Source: Thermus caldilimi (GTDB lineage: Bacteria; Deinococcota; Deinococci; Deinococcales; Thermaceae). From it: a stretch of 64,000 bases of DNA. The notes under the pieces were generated by a model. The model saw only the letters and a list, made by a program, of their open reading frames with translations, ran no database searches and was not told where the DNA came from. The stretch spans positions 1,474,796 through 1,538,795 of the forward strand of contig NZ_CP038452.1 of assembly GCF_004684245.1 (NCBI RefSeq), given 5' to 3'. Both the position numbers and the translations under genes were made by a program. This document shows positions 32,086 through 40,302 of the stretch, piece by piece; the stretch's first letter is position 1; each line of letters begins with the position of its first letter.

Positions 32086-33492
32086 ATGACCCTACGCACC
32101 CGCATCACCCTGCTCACCTCCGGGCTCCTCCTGGTCACCCTCCTGGCCTTGGGGGTGGCCCTCGAGGGCCTTCTACGCAACTTTCTCTACCGCAACTTAC
32201 GGTCGGAGCTTCTGGAGGCCAGCAACCAGGTGGTCCGCCTCCTCAACCTGGGCGGCCAGGCCCTCTTGGAGGCCGGGCTTCCCGCAAGCCTCTACGCGGA
32301 ACTTCAGCTTCTCCCCGAGGAAAACCCCGCCCTTCTGGCCCGGGAAGGGGGGATCAGCCTGCAGAAAAGCCCCGCCCTGGGAAGCCAGCGCCTTCTCCTA
32401 AAGGAAGCGGACTACCACACCCTTCTGGAGCGGGGCGAGGCTTGGGCCTACGCCGAGCTGCCGCGGGAAGGACCCCCCTTAAAGCTTCTGGTCTACGCCC
32501 GCCGGGTGGAGGTCAACCTGGGGGGAACCGTGTGGCAAGGAGCCCTTTTGGTGGGAAAGCCCGTGGAGAACCTGGAGAGCACCCTCTCCCAGTTCGCCCG
32601 CATCTATGCGGGAACGGCCCTTCTCGTGCTCCTCCTCTCCATCCTCCTGGCCAGGAACCTGGTGGCCCGGGCCCTGGAGCCCCTGGAATGGGTGGCCCGG
32701 CGGGCCGAGGCCATCACCACCCGTCCCGAGCCCCTGCCCGAACCCGAGGGGCGGGACGAGGTGGCCACCCTGGTGCGGGCCTTAAACGGCATGCTTTCCC
32801 GGATGCAAAAGGCCTTTGAAGCCCAAACCCGCTTCCTTCAGGACGCTTCCCACGAACTCCGCACCCCTCTCACCGCCATCCTGGGGCACGTGGGCTACCT
32901 CCTCCGGCGCACCCCCCTCACCGAGGCGCAGAAGGAGAGCCTCGAGGTGGTGAAGCGGGAAGCGGAGCGCATGGGGAAGCTGGTGTCGGATCTCCTAGAG
33001 CTCTCCCAAACCGGTTCCTGGCGCATGGAACCGGCCCCTGTCCGCATCCAAGACCTCCTGGAGGAGGTGAAGGAGGAGTTCGCCAAGAGCTTTGAGGGGG
33101 AGATGGAGGTGGAGGCCTCTCCGGAGCTTTGGGTGCAAGGTGACCCGGACCGGCTCCACCAGGTCCTGGCCAACCTCCTCTCCAACGCCATCAAAGCGGG
33201 GGCCCGGCACATTTGGCTCAGGGCCTTTGACCTGGGGGAGAAGGTGGTGGTGCGGGTGGAAGACGACGGGGAAGGCATCCCCAAGGAGCATCTGCCCCAC
33301 CTTTTTGAGCGCTTCTACCGGGTGGACAAGGCCCGGGACCGGGAGCGGGGAGGGTCGGGGCTGGGCCTGGCCATCGTGAAGGCCATCCTCGAGGCCCACG
33401 GGGGGGAGATCTGGGTGGAAAGCGAGGTGGGCCAGGGTACGGCCTTTAGCTTCGCTCTCCCTTCAGCCGCGCCACCGCCTCCTCCACGGTGA
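32086..33492 (+). CDS. membrane sensor histidine kinase
   Basis: 468 residues. Two membrane spans (about 9-29 and 172-192) bound an extracytoplasmic sensor of about 140 residues. A HAMP linker follows, then HisKA with H256 in S-H-E-L-R-T-P-L, and the ATPase domain with N box N-L-L-S-N-A, G1 V-E-D-D-G-E-G-I-P, F-E-R-F-Y-R and G2 G-S-G-L-G-L-A-I. Partner of the upstream regulator. Its 3' end overlaps the convergent DUF2089 gene by 47 bp. Confidence 0.93.
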   Translation: MTLRTRITLLTSGLLLVTLLALGVALEGLLRNFLYRNLRSELLEASNQVVRLLNLGGQALLEAGLPASLYAELQLLPEENPALLAREGGISLQKSPALGSQRLLLKEADYHTLLERGEAWAYAELPREGPPLKLLVYARRVEVNLGGTVWQGALLVGKPVENLESTLSQFARIYAGTALLVLLLSILLARNLVARALEPLEWVARRAEAITTRPEPLPEPEGRDEVATLVRALNGMLSRMQKAFEAQTRFLQDASHELRTPLTAILGHVGYLLRRTPLTEAQKESLEVVKREAERMGKLVSDLLELSQTGSWRMEPAPVRIQDLLEEVKEEFAKSFEGEMEVEASPELWVQGDPDRLHQVLANLLSNAIKAGARHIWLRAFDLGEKVVVRVEDDGEGIPKEHLPHLFERFYRVDKARDRERGGSGLGLAIVKAILEAHGGEIWVESEVGQGTAFSFALPSAAPPPPPR

Positions 33493-33820
33493 TCTCCCCC
33501 CGCCGCAGGGCCTCCAGCACCTCGAGGCGCTCTTCGCCTTTTTCCTCCTCCGCCTCGTAGCCCAAGGCCTTCAGGAGGGCGTCCAGCCGGGCCCGGACCG
33601 TGGGGTAGGAAACCCCAAGCACGCGTTCCACCTCCTTCAAGTTTCCCCGGGTCTTCACGAAAAGCCTAAGGAAGTCCAGGTGCTCCTTGGGCAACAGGGC
33701 GAACTCATTCAGTGCAAACTGGCCGTGCACCTCGGTGCCGCATTGCGGGCAGAAAAGGGCCTTCACCGCCAGCGGCCCCTCGCAGGCCGGGCAACGCACG
33801 GGAACGGGCCTGATCACCAT
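33446..33820 (-). CDS. DUF2089-type zinc-ribbon/helix-turn-helix protein
   Basis: 124 residues. Start at 33820 follows AAGGTGGG; longer frames upstream are not supported. N-terminal C-P-A-C near residue 10 and C-P-Q-C-G near 27 form a zinc ribbon, followed by a helix-turn-helix segment with V-L-G-V-S-Y-P-T-V-R-A-R-L-D near 72. The C-terminus carries L-E-A-L-R-R-G-E-I-T-V-E-E-A-V-A-R-L, the same helical module found at the N-termini of two genes upstream in this operon. Likely a transcriptional regulator. Confidence 0.8.
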   Translation of the reverse strand: MVIRPVPVRCPACEGPLAVKALFCPQCGTEVHGQFALNEFALLPKEHLDFLRLFVKTRGNLKEVERVLGVSYPTVRARLDALLKALGYEAEEEKGEERLEVLEALRRGEITVEEAVARLKGERS

Positions 33821-34083
33821 AGTCCCACCTTGACCTCCACCTCCTCGGCCGCTATCCATACCAGGGCCAAGGGCGGCAAACTCCGGAGGGCGAAAACCCC
33901 CTTCAAGGGCACCCCCTGGAGGGGCCTCCCCCGGAGCAGGGCCCGGATTTTGAGGAGGAAAAGCGCGGCGAGGAGGATCCACTCCAGGGCGAAGAGGGGA
34001 AGGACCACCGGCAGGGACCAGGGGAAAGGCCCCCGCACCACCACGTAAAGGAACCTGGGGCGCAAGGGGGGAAGCCGCCTCAC
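33814..34083 (-). CDS. small membrane protein of unknown function
   Basis: 89 residues. One or two hydrophobic spans (L-P-V-V-L-P-L-F-A-L-E-W-I-L-L-A-A-L-F-L) flanked by Arg-rich segments. The 3' end overlaps the DUF2089 start by 7 nt and the 5' end overlaps the upstream stop by 4 nt, so it is embedded in the operon. I recognise no family. Confidence 0.6.
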   Translation of the reverse strand: MRRLPPLRPRFLYVVVRGPFPWSLPVVLPLFALEWILLAALFLLKIRALLRGRPLQGVPLKGVFALRSLPPLALVWIAAEEVEVKVGLW

Positions 34084-34451
34084 ACCACCTCCACCAGCAC
34101 CTGCACGGGGTGGCCCTCCTCCTCGGCCTCGATCTCCACCAACTTGCCCTCGGGCACCCCCTCCCGCACCAGGGCCAGGAGGTCCTTGAGGTTCACCCCT
34201 CGGCCCGCCAGGGCCAGCTTGGCCTCTTCGGGCAGGAACTTCTCCAGAAGCTCCGCCAAGGCCAGGGGAAGGTTCACATGGACCCGAACCGGCTTCCCCT
34301 TATCCTGGGCCTGGATCCGCACCCTGAGGAGCCTGGCAGGAGCCTGCGCCCTGGACCTGGGTTCCTCCACCGCCTGAAGCAGGGCCAAAGCCTCCTCTAC
34401 CCCGATCTCGCCGGAACGCACCATCTCCAGAATGCGCCGTTTTTCCTCCAT
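34080..34451 (-). CDS. SHOCT-like module protein, unknown function
   Basis: 123 residues; the ATG at 34451 begins M-E-E-K-R-R-I-L-E-M-V, almost the same as the upstream gene. The N-terminal module R-S-G-E-I-G-V-E-E-A-L-A-L-L is a short helix-hairpin found in SHOCT/YvlB-like proteins. The remainder is a charged domain rich in Glu and Leu. It lies 1 nt after its paralogue's stop. Confidence 0.65.
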   Translation of the reverse strand: MEEKRRILEMVRSGEIGVEEALALLQAVEEPRSRAQAPARLLRVRIQAQDKGKPVRVHVNLPLALAELLEKFLPEEAKLALAGRGVNLKDLLALVREGVPEGKLVEIEAEEEGHPVQVLVEVV

Positions 34452-34452
34452 G

Positions 34453-35151
34453 TCATGCCTCCAGTTCCAGGTTCCCCATGACCACCTTGGCCCTGAGCTT
34501 GGCCTTCCCCTCTCCCAGGGACCAGCGCCGCCCGCCAGGGGCAGCCTCCTGTCGCCAAGGACCCGCCACCTTGAGGCCCCCCAGGCGCACCTGGGCCTCC
34601 ACCTCCAGGTGCGAACCCGGCAAAAAACGGAGCTCGGCCCTGCCCGCCCGTACCTCCAGACGGTGCTCTCCATCCCGAAGTAAAAGGCCTGCTTCCAGGT
34701 TGCCTCCCGAAAGCGCCAGGTCCAGGCCCAAAAGCCCATCCCCTTTCAGGTTAGCCCCTAAGGCCCGACCCGCGAGAACCACTCTGGCAAGCTTCACGTG
34801 GCTTCCCATGGCCAAAAGCAAAACCACGGCCCCCTCGGGAACCCTAAGCCTCCCCTTGCCCAGGGAAACCCGATAGACCGGGATCCCGCCCTCCTGGGTT
34901 ACCCCACCACCCTCCGCCTCAAGCCCCTCCAACCCCGCCACCCCCACCACCTCGAGGTTGGCCCCGAAAGCCTGAACCTGAAACCCTTGGGGGGCAAAAA
35001 CCTGGGAAGCCTCCACAGGAGGCCTTTCCCCACCAGCCAAGTCCCTTTCCTCCAGCGCGGATTCCTCCAGCGCGGAAAGAAGCTCCAAGGCCTCCTCCGG
35101 GGTAAGGACCCCTTCCCTTACCATTTCCAAAATGCGCCGCTTATCCTCCAT
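34453..35151 (-). CDS. SHOCT-like module plus adhesin-like beta domain (DUF4097-type)
   Basis: 232 residues. N-terminus M-E-D-K-R-R-I-L-E-M-V-R-E-G-V-L-T-P-E-E with A-L-E-L-L after it. The rest is regular short beta-strand repeats with alternating hydrophobic residues (G-A-N-L-E-V-V-G-V, L-G-A-N-L-K-G-D-G-L-L-G), a putative beta-helix as in DUF4097/YvlB proteins linked in other bacteria to envelope stress. No signal peptide. Start chosen to match the paralogue. Confidence 0.65.
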   Translation of the reverse strand: MEDKRRILEMVREGVLTPEEALELLSALEESALEERDLAGGERPPVEASQVFAPQGFQVQAFGANLEVVGVAGLEGLEAEGGGVTQEGGIPVYRVSLGKGRLRVPEGAVVLLLAMGSHVKLARVVLAGRALGANLKGDGLLGLDLALSGGNLEAGLLLRDGEHRLEVRAGRAELRFLPGSHLEVEAQVRLGGLKVAGPWRQEAAPGGRRWSLGEGKAKLRAKVVMGNLELEA

Positions 35152-35338
35152 AGGAAACCTCCCCAAGCTCCGCGGGAGCTTCCTGGGCGAGCCTCTGGGC
35201 CCACCTCAAAAGAACCCGGGCTAGCCTGAGACGCCAGGGGGAACGAAGGGGCTTAAGGAGCCTCTCCCGCTCCGCCTCCAAGAAGAGCTCCTCGTACCGC
35301 CCCTTCCCCGCCCCCGGGTCCCACCATGGGCTCCACAT
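35141..35338 (-). CDS. small basic protein of unknown function, first gene of the operon
   Basis: 65 residues; overlaps the next gene by 11 nt. AAGGAGGTGAAGG precedes the ATG. Amphipathic Arg/Leu-rich helices (L-R-L-A-R-V-L-L-R-W-A-Q-R-L). No known family. It is transcribed from the strongest consensus promoter in the window. Confidence 0.6.
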   Translation of the reverse strand: MWSPWWDPGAGKGRYEELFLEAERERLLKPLRSPWRLRLARVLLRWAQRLAQEAPAELGEVSYGG

Positions 35339-35388
35339 CCTTCACCTCCTTGTGAAGGATTATAAAACACCTATTGGCAATCTGTCAA
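35339..35388 (-). promoter_or_regulatory. consensus promoter with palindrome around the ribosome site
   Basis: On the minus strand TTGACA (complement of 35383-35388), an 18-bp spacer and TATAAT (complement of 35359-35364) are perfect consensus boxes in an unusually AT-rich spot. Immediately downstream CCTTCAC and GTGAAGG (35339-35345, 35352-35358) form a 7-bp palindrome whose 6-nt loop is AAGGAG. This could be an operator over the start site or a hairpin presenting or hiding the ribosome site. Confidence 0.7.
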
Positions 35389-35403
35389 GTTAAGGTTTTA
35401 TAT

Positions 35404-36155
35404 CTAAAACCCTAGGCCCGAAGGATGGCGGGAACCCAGGAAAGGGGCGCCGATGAAGGCGAAGAGCAAAAGGGCGTAGGCCAGAAGAAGCAGGGCCATA
35501 CGCGGATAGCCCTGAAGCCTCTCCTCAAAGAGGAAGTAAAGGGTGAGGCCCAGCCAGCCCAGGAGCACGGAGATCTCCTTGGGATCCAGGGCCAAAGGGC
35601 TACCGAAATACCCCCAGGCCCAGGCCATGCCGCTTCCCAGTCCCAAGGTGGTGGCCAGGTACCCCACCCGAAGGTAGCCCTGCTCCAGCCGCCTTAGGCT
35701 CCAAAGGGGGCGGAAAGCAGGGCTTTTTCCGGCACCGACCGCAGGCGCAGGTCTTGCATGGCGCACATCATCCCTGCCCCCACCCCCACCGCCAGGGCCA
35801 GGTAGGCTACCAAAAAGGCCCCGGCGTGTACCAGGGTAAGGAGAAGGGGCAGGCTTCCCCCCGGATGGGGCAGGGCCTTGAGGGCAAAGAGGCCAAGGAG
35901 CATGGCCAGGAGAACCAAGTAGCGGCGGAGAGGGGTAAGCCTTGGCCGAAGCAACAAACTCTCCCCCCGCAAGGCCAAAAGCCCCCCCAGGACCAAGGCG
36001 GGCTGGGCCGGACCCGAGAAAAACCCCTTGGCGAAGGCATCGGCCAAGGCGGCCCCCAGGTACAGAAAGGCCCCCAGGAAAAGCCCTCGAGGCCAGAACA
36101 ACCCCACGGCCAAGAGGAGAACCCCCACCAGGGCCAACAGGGAAACCGCAGTCAT
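35404..36155 (-). CDS. CcsA/HemX-like cytochrome c assembly protein (frameshifted as given)
   Basis: Two overlapping frames, 36155 to about 35728 and on to 35404, together give about 250 residues with eight membrane spans. The later part has W-A-W-G-Y-F-G-S-P-L-A-L-D-P-K-E, the CcsA-like core (W-x-W-D-P-K-E in true CcsA). One base is missing from an A run (35724-35728 on the plus strand). The ATG overlaps the hemA stop (ATGA), so it is coupled to hemA, as HemX is in other bacteria. It lacks the usual W-D of CcsA, which favours a HemX-type role. Confidence 0.7.
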
Positions 36156-37330
36156 GGCCGTGGGGGACGGAAGGCCAGAAGCGGGCACTCCCCAGGGCAG
36201 GGAGGACCCTGGAGGAACTCCTGGGTCCGGGCCTTTACGGCCTGAATCCAGGGATGGGCCCTGCGCCCCGCCTCCTTGTGCCAGGTAAAGGGATCGGCCT
36301 CCGGGTACTCCCGCACCACCTCCCTATAGGCCAGGCCCTTTAGGGCCCGTATGGCCTCCCGCACCCGGTGGCCTGCATACCACTCCAGGTAGTCCCCAAT
36401 GGCTCCCTCTATGAGGGCCTCCACCTTGGGCACCTCGCCCTGGCGGGCCTTGAGGTTCTTCTCCACCACCCGCTTGAGGTCGTCCAGGTTATACAGGTAG
36501 GCCTGGGGCAGGCGGCTCACCCGGGGATCGATGTTCCGGGGCAGGGCGATGTCGATGAGGAAAAGGGGCTTGGACCTCCTCGGCAGGTCCTCCGGGCGCA
36601 CCAGGTAATGGGGGCTGGCGGCGGAAGCCACCACCAGGTCCGCCTGGCGCAGGACCTGGGGAAGGGCCATAAGGCCATAGGCTTCCCCTCCAAACCGCTC
36701 CGCCAGGGCCCTGGCCCTCTCCACCGTGCGGTTCACCACCAAAACCCGGTCCACTCCCTGGGCCTTCAGGTGGGTAAGAAAGAGCTCCGCCATCTCCCCC
36801 GCCCCCAAAACCGCCACGGCAAGGCCCGTGAGGTCCCCGTACACCGCCAGGGCCAGGTCCAGGGCAGCGTAGGCCACGCTCACCGCCCCCGCCCCAATGG
36901 CCGTCTCGCTCCGGGCCCTTTTGCCCAGGGCGATGGCCGACTGGAAGGCCTTCTCCAATAGGCTTTCCGTGGCCCCATATTTCCGGGCCAGGAAGAGGGC
37001 CTCCCGCACCTGGCCCAGGATTTGCGCTTCCCCCATCACCAAGGAGTCCAGGCCCGCCGCCACCCGAAAGAGGTGCCGCAGGGCCTCTATTCCCTCCTTC
37101 TGGTAGAGGTGGTAGACCTCCACCCCACGCGCAAGGAGGAGGGCCTTGGCCTCCTTGGGGCTTCCCACCCCGTAGATTTCCGTGCGGTTGCAGGTGGAAA
37201 GCACCACCCCCTTGCCCAAGGTCCTCAGGGCCGCCGGCAGGGCCACCGCTGGGTCCAAGGCCGCCCGCTCCCGCACCTCCACGGGGGCGGTCTTGTGGGA
37301 AAGGCCCACCAGGTAAAGGGGCAGGGCCAT
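36152..37330 (-). CDS. hemA: glutamyl-tRNA reductase
   Basis: 392 residues from the ATG at 37330. First step of C5-pathway tetrapyrrole synthesis: glutamyl-tRNA to glutamate-1-semialdehyde with NADPH. Start L-V-G-L-S-H-K-T-A-P-V-E-V-R-E, catalytic Cys in L-S-T-C-N-R-T-E-I-Y near residue 47, G-E-A-Q-I-L-G-Q-V near 98, Rossmann G-A-G-E-M near 175 and a C-terminal dimerisation helix. TATACT lies 12 nt before the start. It heads the hemA/ccsA-like pair. In Thermus this feeds cobalamin and haem synthesis. Confidence 0.93.
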   Translation of the reverse strand: MALPLYLVGLSHKTAPVEVRERAALDPAVALPAALRTLGKGVVLSTCNRTEIYGVGSPKEAKALLLARGVEVYHLYQKEGIEALRHLFRVAAGLDSLVMGEAQILGQVREALFLARKYGATESLLEKAFQSAIALGKRARSETAIGAGAVSVAYAALDLALAVYGDLTGLAVAVLGAGEMAELFLTHLKAQGVDRVLVVNRTVERARALAERFGGEAYGLMALPQVLRQADLVVASAASPHYLVRPEDLPRRSKPLFLIDIALPRNIDPRVSRLPQAYLYNLDDLKRVVEKNLKARQGEVPKVEALIEGAIGDYLEWYAGHRVREAIRALKGLAYREVVREYPEADPFTWHKEAGRRAHPWIQAVKARTQEFLQGPPCPGECPLLAFRPPRP

Positions 37331-37401
37331 AGTCTTTCGACAGTATACGCCACCCGGGTAGGGACAAGAATCCCCTATGGGGTTAACCCTTAACCTAAGC
37401 C

Positions 37402-38076
37402 CTATGAGAGTGCCCGAAGTATGGCCTGGAAAAGCCCTTCCAGGCCCGGCTCCGCCGCCTCCCACACGGCAAAGCCTAGCCGCCTGGCCTCCTCCACAGT
37501 GCTGGGGCCGATGCAGGCGGCCCTGGGCCTCCTGGGGGTCTTCAGGGCGTAAGCCCTGGCAGCGCTGGGGCTAAAGAAGGCTACTATCTGGGCCCTTTCC
37601 AAAAGGGCCAGCTCCTCAGGGGAAAGCTCCCTCTCCTGGGTAGCGTACACCTCCCATCGCTCCACCGCCACCCCCCGGGCCTCGAGGCCTGCCTCCAAAT
37701 CCTTCCCCGCCAGATCCCCCGCCACAAAGAGCACCCTTCGAGCTGGGGGAAAGCCCGCCGCCAGGTCCTTGGCGGTGGCCCGGAGAGGGACGAAGGCGGG
37801 GGATAGGCCCCCCTGGCGCAGCACTTCCCCCGTCCCTTCCCCCACCGCCGCCACCTTGAGAAGGGGCCTTCCCGCCCTTTCCCAAGCCCAAAGGAGCCTC
37901 TTAGCCCCCTCTTTGGAGGTGACCGCCACCCAGTCCGCCTGGAGGAGTTTTCCGGGAAGAACCTGGAGGCCCGGCAGGTCCACCTGCTCCAAAAGGGCCA
38001 CCTCCGCCGCCTCTATCCCCAAGGCGCGGAGCCGGTCCAGTAGCCCCTTATCCTTCCCGCGGGTGAGCAGGACCAC
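37402..38076 (-). CDS. hemD: uroporphyrinogen-III synthase
   Basis: 224 residues from GTG. HemD fold: L-L-T-R-G at the start, D-W-V-A-V-T-S-K-E-G-A-K-R near residue 48, A-V-G-E-G-T near 78, R-V-L-F-V-A-G near 112, and F-F-S-P-S-A-A-R near 165. Sequence conservation in this family is low, so the assignment rests on the pattern and proximity to hemA. It closes hydroxymethylbilane to uroporphyrinogen III. The start overlaps the upstream gene by 29 nt. Confidence 0.85.
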   Translation of the reverse strand: MVLLTRGKDKGLLDRLRALGIEAAEVALLEQVDLPGLQVLPGKLLQADWVAVTSKEGAKRLLWAWERAGRPLLKVAAVGEGTGEVLRQGGLSPAFVPLRATAKDLAAGFPPARRVLFVAGDLAGKDLEAGLEARGVAVERWEVYATQERELSPEELALLERAQIVAFFSPSAARAYALKTPRRPRAACIGPSTVEEARRLGFAVWEAAEPGLEGLFQAILRALS

Positions 38077-38413
38077 GGCCTTTAAGGACCTTGTGAAAGA
38101 GCTTCATGGCGGCCAAGGCCCGGGGGAAACCCAAGAAAAGGGCAGACTGCAGGATGGTTTCCCGCACCTCCTCCTCGGTGGCGCCCACCCGTAAAGCCCC
38201 CTCCAGATGGGTAGCCAGCTCCTTGGGGCTACCCAGGGCGATCAGGGCGGTGATGGCCAGGAGTTCCCGGGTTTTGAGGTCCAGCCCCGGCCGGGCCAGG
38301 ACCTCCTCGTAGGCGAAGTCCCGGATGTAGCGGAAAAGATCCTCGTCCACCTCCCTGAGGCTTGCCTCAATGGCCTCTTGCTTCTCCCCCCAGATGGCCC
38401 GCCGCACGCTCAT
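38048..38413 (-). CDS. carboxymuconolactone decarboxylase family protein
   Basis: 121 residues, an all-helical AhpD-like domain: F-A-Y-E-E-V-L-A-R-P-G-L-D-L-K-T-R-E near residue 33, then G-A-L-R-V-G-A-T-E-E-E-V-R-E-T-I. The C-x-x-C pair of peroxidatic members is absent, so it is not an AhpD peroxidase. Substrate unknown. It overlaps hemD by 29 nt and the HAD gene by 4 nt, so this is one transcription unit. Confidence 0.85.
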   Translation of the reverse strand: MSVRRAIWGEKQEAIEASLREVDEDLFRYIRDFAYEEVLARPGLDLKTRELLAITALIALGSPKELATHLEGALRVGATEEEVRETILQSALFLGFPRALAAMKLFHKVLKGRGPAHPREG

Positions 38414-39069
38414 GGGAGGTAGTCTAACACTCCCTCCAGCCGGTGAAGGGCCTGGGGGTTCTCCCCCAGGGGGTCAAAGAGGAGGGGTTTAACCCCAGCC
38501 CCCTGGGCCCCGACCCAATCGGCCTCCGAGTCCCCCACGTGCAGCGCCTCTTCAGGAGCCACGCCCAGGGCCTCGAGGGCCTCCTGGAAAAGCCTGGAGT
38601 TGGGTTTGGCCACCCCGGAAAGGGCGCTCACCGAAAGGTGCTGGAAGTAGGGCCTCAAGCCCACCACCTCCAGGATCTCCGGCAGGGTGGCATCCCAGTT
38701 GGACACCACCGCCAGGGCATAGCCCCGCTCCTTCAGGGCCTGTAAGGTGGCCTCGGCCCCGGGCACCACGGGCCAGAACCGGGGGTTCCTCCAGTTGGCC
38801 ACCAGCTCCCGGCTCAGGGCCTCAGCGTGCTCCTCGAGGCCCATCCCCGTAAAGAGCCTCCGGTGGAACTCCCGCCAAAGCCCCAGGGCGGTTTCCAGAT
38901 CCCGGGCCTCGAGGTGGTGGTCCTCATAGAAGCGAAAAGCCGCCAAGGCCGCCGCCTTGAGATCCCTCCTGGGCTTAAGGCCTCGTTCTTCCAAGAAGGG
39001 TAGAAGCCAAAACCGGGGGCTTGCCAGGATCAGGGTGTTGCCCACGTCGAAGAGCACCGCCTGGACCAT
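38410..39069 (-). CDS. HAD-superfamily hydrolase
   Basis: 219 residues. Motif I V-L-F-D-V-G-N-T-L near residue 6, with Gly-Asn replacing the second catalytic Asp region as in some subfamily IA members. Motif II V-V-S-N-W-D near 121, motif III G-V-A-K-P-N near 152, motif IV H-V-G-D-S-E-A-D near 177. A phosphatase or dehalogenase-like enzyme with unknown substrate. First gene of the unit running into hemD. Confidence 0.8.
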   Translation of the reverse strand: MVQAVLFDVGNTLILASPRFWLLPFLEERGLKPRRDLKAAALAAFRFYEDHHLEARDLETALGLWREFHRRLFTGMGLEEHAEALSRELVANWRNPRFWPVVPGAEATLQALKERGYALAVVSNWDATLPEILEVVGLRPYFQHLSVSALSGVAKPNSRLFQEALEALGVAPEEALHVGDSEADWVGAQGAGVKPLLFDPLGENPQALHRLEGVLDYLP

Positions 39070-39075
39070 AAACCC

Positions 39076-39081
39076 AGTCTA
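39076..39081 (-). promoter_or_regulatory. -10 box of a leaderless promoter
   Basis: On the minus strand TAGACT lies 6 nt before the ATG at 39069, overlapping a TATAGA register 2 nt further upstream. Confidence 0.5.
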
Positions 39082-39154
39082 TACCCTGGCCTCTCTAACG
39101 GGCGTCTAACCTCCACCTGCTACGATTTTTATAGCAAAAAGGAGGTGACAAGGC

Positions 39155-39715
39155 ATGCGATGGCTTGTATGGACCCTGGTATTGCTGGTTCCCAGCCTGG
39201 CCCAAAGCTTTGAGGTGGTTTCCGGGGAAGCCCGCTACCGGGTGCGGGAACAGCTAGTGCAGGTGGGCATCGGCGATGCCGTGGGCACCACCCAGGCGGT
39301 GAAGGGGCAGGTGGCCCTCCAGGGCGCCAGGGCCACGGGGGAGTTCGTGGTGGATCTGAGGGAACTCCGAAGCGACCAGCAGCGGCGGGATAACTACCTC
39401 AGGCAAAACACCTTGCAAACGGACCGTTTCCCCACCGCCACCTTCCGGCCCAAGGCGGTGGAGGGGCTTCCCAACCCTCTGCCCGCAAGCGGCAGGTTCC
39501 CCGTACGGGTGGTGGGGGACCTCACCCTCCGGGACGTGACCGAGGAGGTGGTCTGGGAGGGAGAGGCGGTGTTCCAGGGCCAGGAGGTGCGGGTGAGCCT
39601 GAAGACCGAGTTTCCCTTTGAAAAATTCCGGCTGGTCCAGCCCCGGGTGCCCATCCTCCTCAGCGTGGAAAACCGCATCCGGCTGGAGGTGGACCTCAGC
39701 TTGAGGCGAAAATGA
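39155..39715 (+). CDS. YceI-family periplasmic protein
   Basis: 186 residues with a strong AAGGAGGTGA 9 nt before the start and a signal peptide ending L-A-Q-S. The lipocalin-like YceI domain shows the typical R-Y-R-V-R-E start, G-E-F-V-V-D-L-R-E-L, R-D-N-Y-L-R-Q-N-T-L-Q-T-D-R-F-P-T-A near residue 78, and V-V-G-D-L-T-L-R-D-V-T near 124. Such proteins bind isoprenoid-like ligands. It overlaps the next gene by 4 nt and is exported with it. Confidence 0.9.
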   Translation: MRWLVWTLVLLVPSLAQSFEVVSGEARYRVREQLVQVGIGDAVGTTQAVKGQVALQGARATGEFVVDLRELRSDQQRRDNYLRQNTLQTDRFPTATFRPKAVEGLPNPLPASGRFPVRVVGDLTLRDVTEEVVWEGEAVFQGQEVRVSLKTEFPFEKFRLVQPRVPILLSVENRIRLEVDLSLRRK

Positions 39716-40290
39716 AACGGCGCACCCTGTTAGGGTTTTTCCTCTCCCTTCCTCTGGCGCGGGCCCAGTGCCCGCCCACCCCGGCCCTCACGGAAGGGCC
39801 CTACTACCTTAGGGAAGTACCCCGGCGGAGGGACCTGAGGGAAGGGCTTCCCGGAATCCCCCTTCGGCTTACCCTCCGGGTGCAGGACCGCACCTGCCAA
39901 CCCCTTGGGGGCGTGCGGGTGGACCTCTGGCACACGGATGCCCTAGGGCGCTACTCGGGGGTGAACGCCCCTGGGGTCTTCTGCCGGGGTTGGCAGCCCA
40001 CGGACAACCAGGGCCAGGTGGAGTTTCTCACCCTCTTTCCCGGCTGGTACCCAAGCCGTACCCCCCACCTGCACCTCCGGGTGGAGACGGGAGGCAGAAG
40101 CTTCGCCACCCAGCTTTTCTTCCCCGAGGAAGCCCAGCGTCAGGTCTACGCCCAACCCCCCTACGCGGAAAGGGGGATGCCCCGGATCGGCAACCGCCAG
40201 GACATGATCTTCCGAGCCGACCTCCTCCTGGCCCTGAAGCCCGAAGGGGGGGGTTATGGGGGAAGCTTCGTCCTTACCCTGCCCTTTTAG
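39712..40290 (+). CDS. intradiol ring-cleavage dioxygenase-like secreted protein
   Basis: 192 residues. N-terminal R-R plus hydrophobic segment ending A-R-A-Q-C, either a Tat-type signal or a lipoprotein. The protocatechuate-dioxygenase fold: T-E-G-P-Y-Y near residue 26, D-L-W-H-T-D-A-L-G-R-Y-S-G near 76, and R-T-P-H-L-H-L-R-V near 115. Tyr and His residues of the iron site (Y, H-x-H) are present. The substrate is unknown, and coupling to YceI suggests an envelope role. Confidence 0.82.
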   Translation: MKRRTLLGFFLSLPLARAQCPPTPALTEGPYYLREVPRRRDLREGLPGIPLRLTLRVQDRTCQPLGGVRVDLWHTDALGRYSGVNAPGVFCRGWQPTDNQGQVEFLTLFPGWYPSRTPHLHLRVETGGRSFATQLFFPEEAQRQVYAQPPYAERGMPRIGNRQDMIFRADLLLALKPEGGGYGGSFVLTLPF

Positions 40291-40296
40291 TACCCT
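40291..40296 (+). promoter_or_regulatory. -10 box of a leaderless promoter
   Basis: TACCCT begins right after the preceding stop and lies 6 nt before the purB ATG at 40303. Confidence 0.5.
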
Positions 40297-40302
40297 TAAA
40301 GC

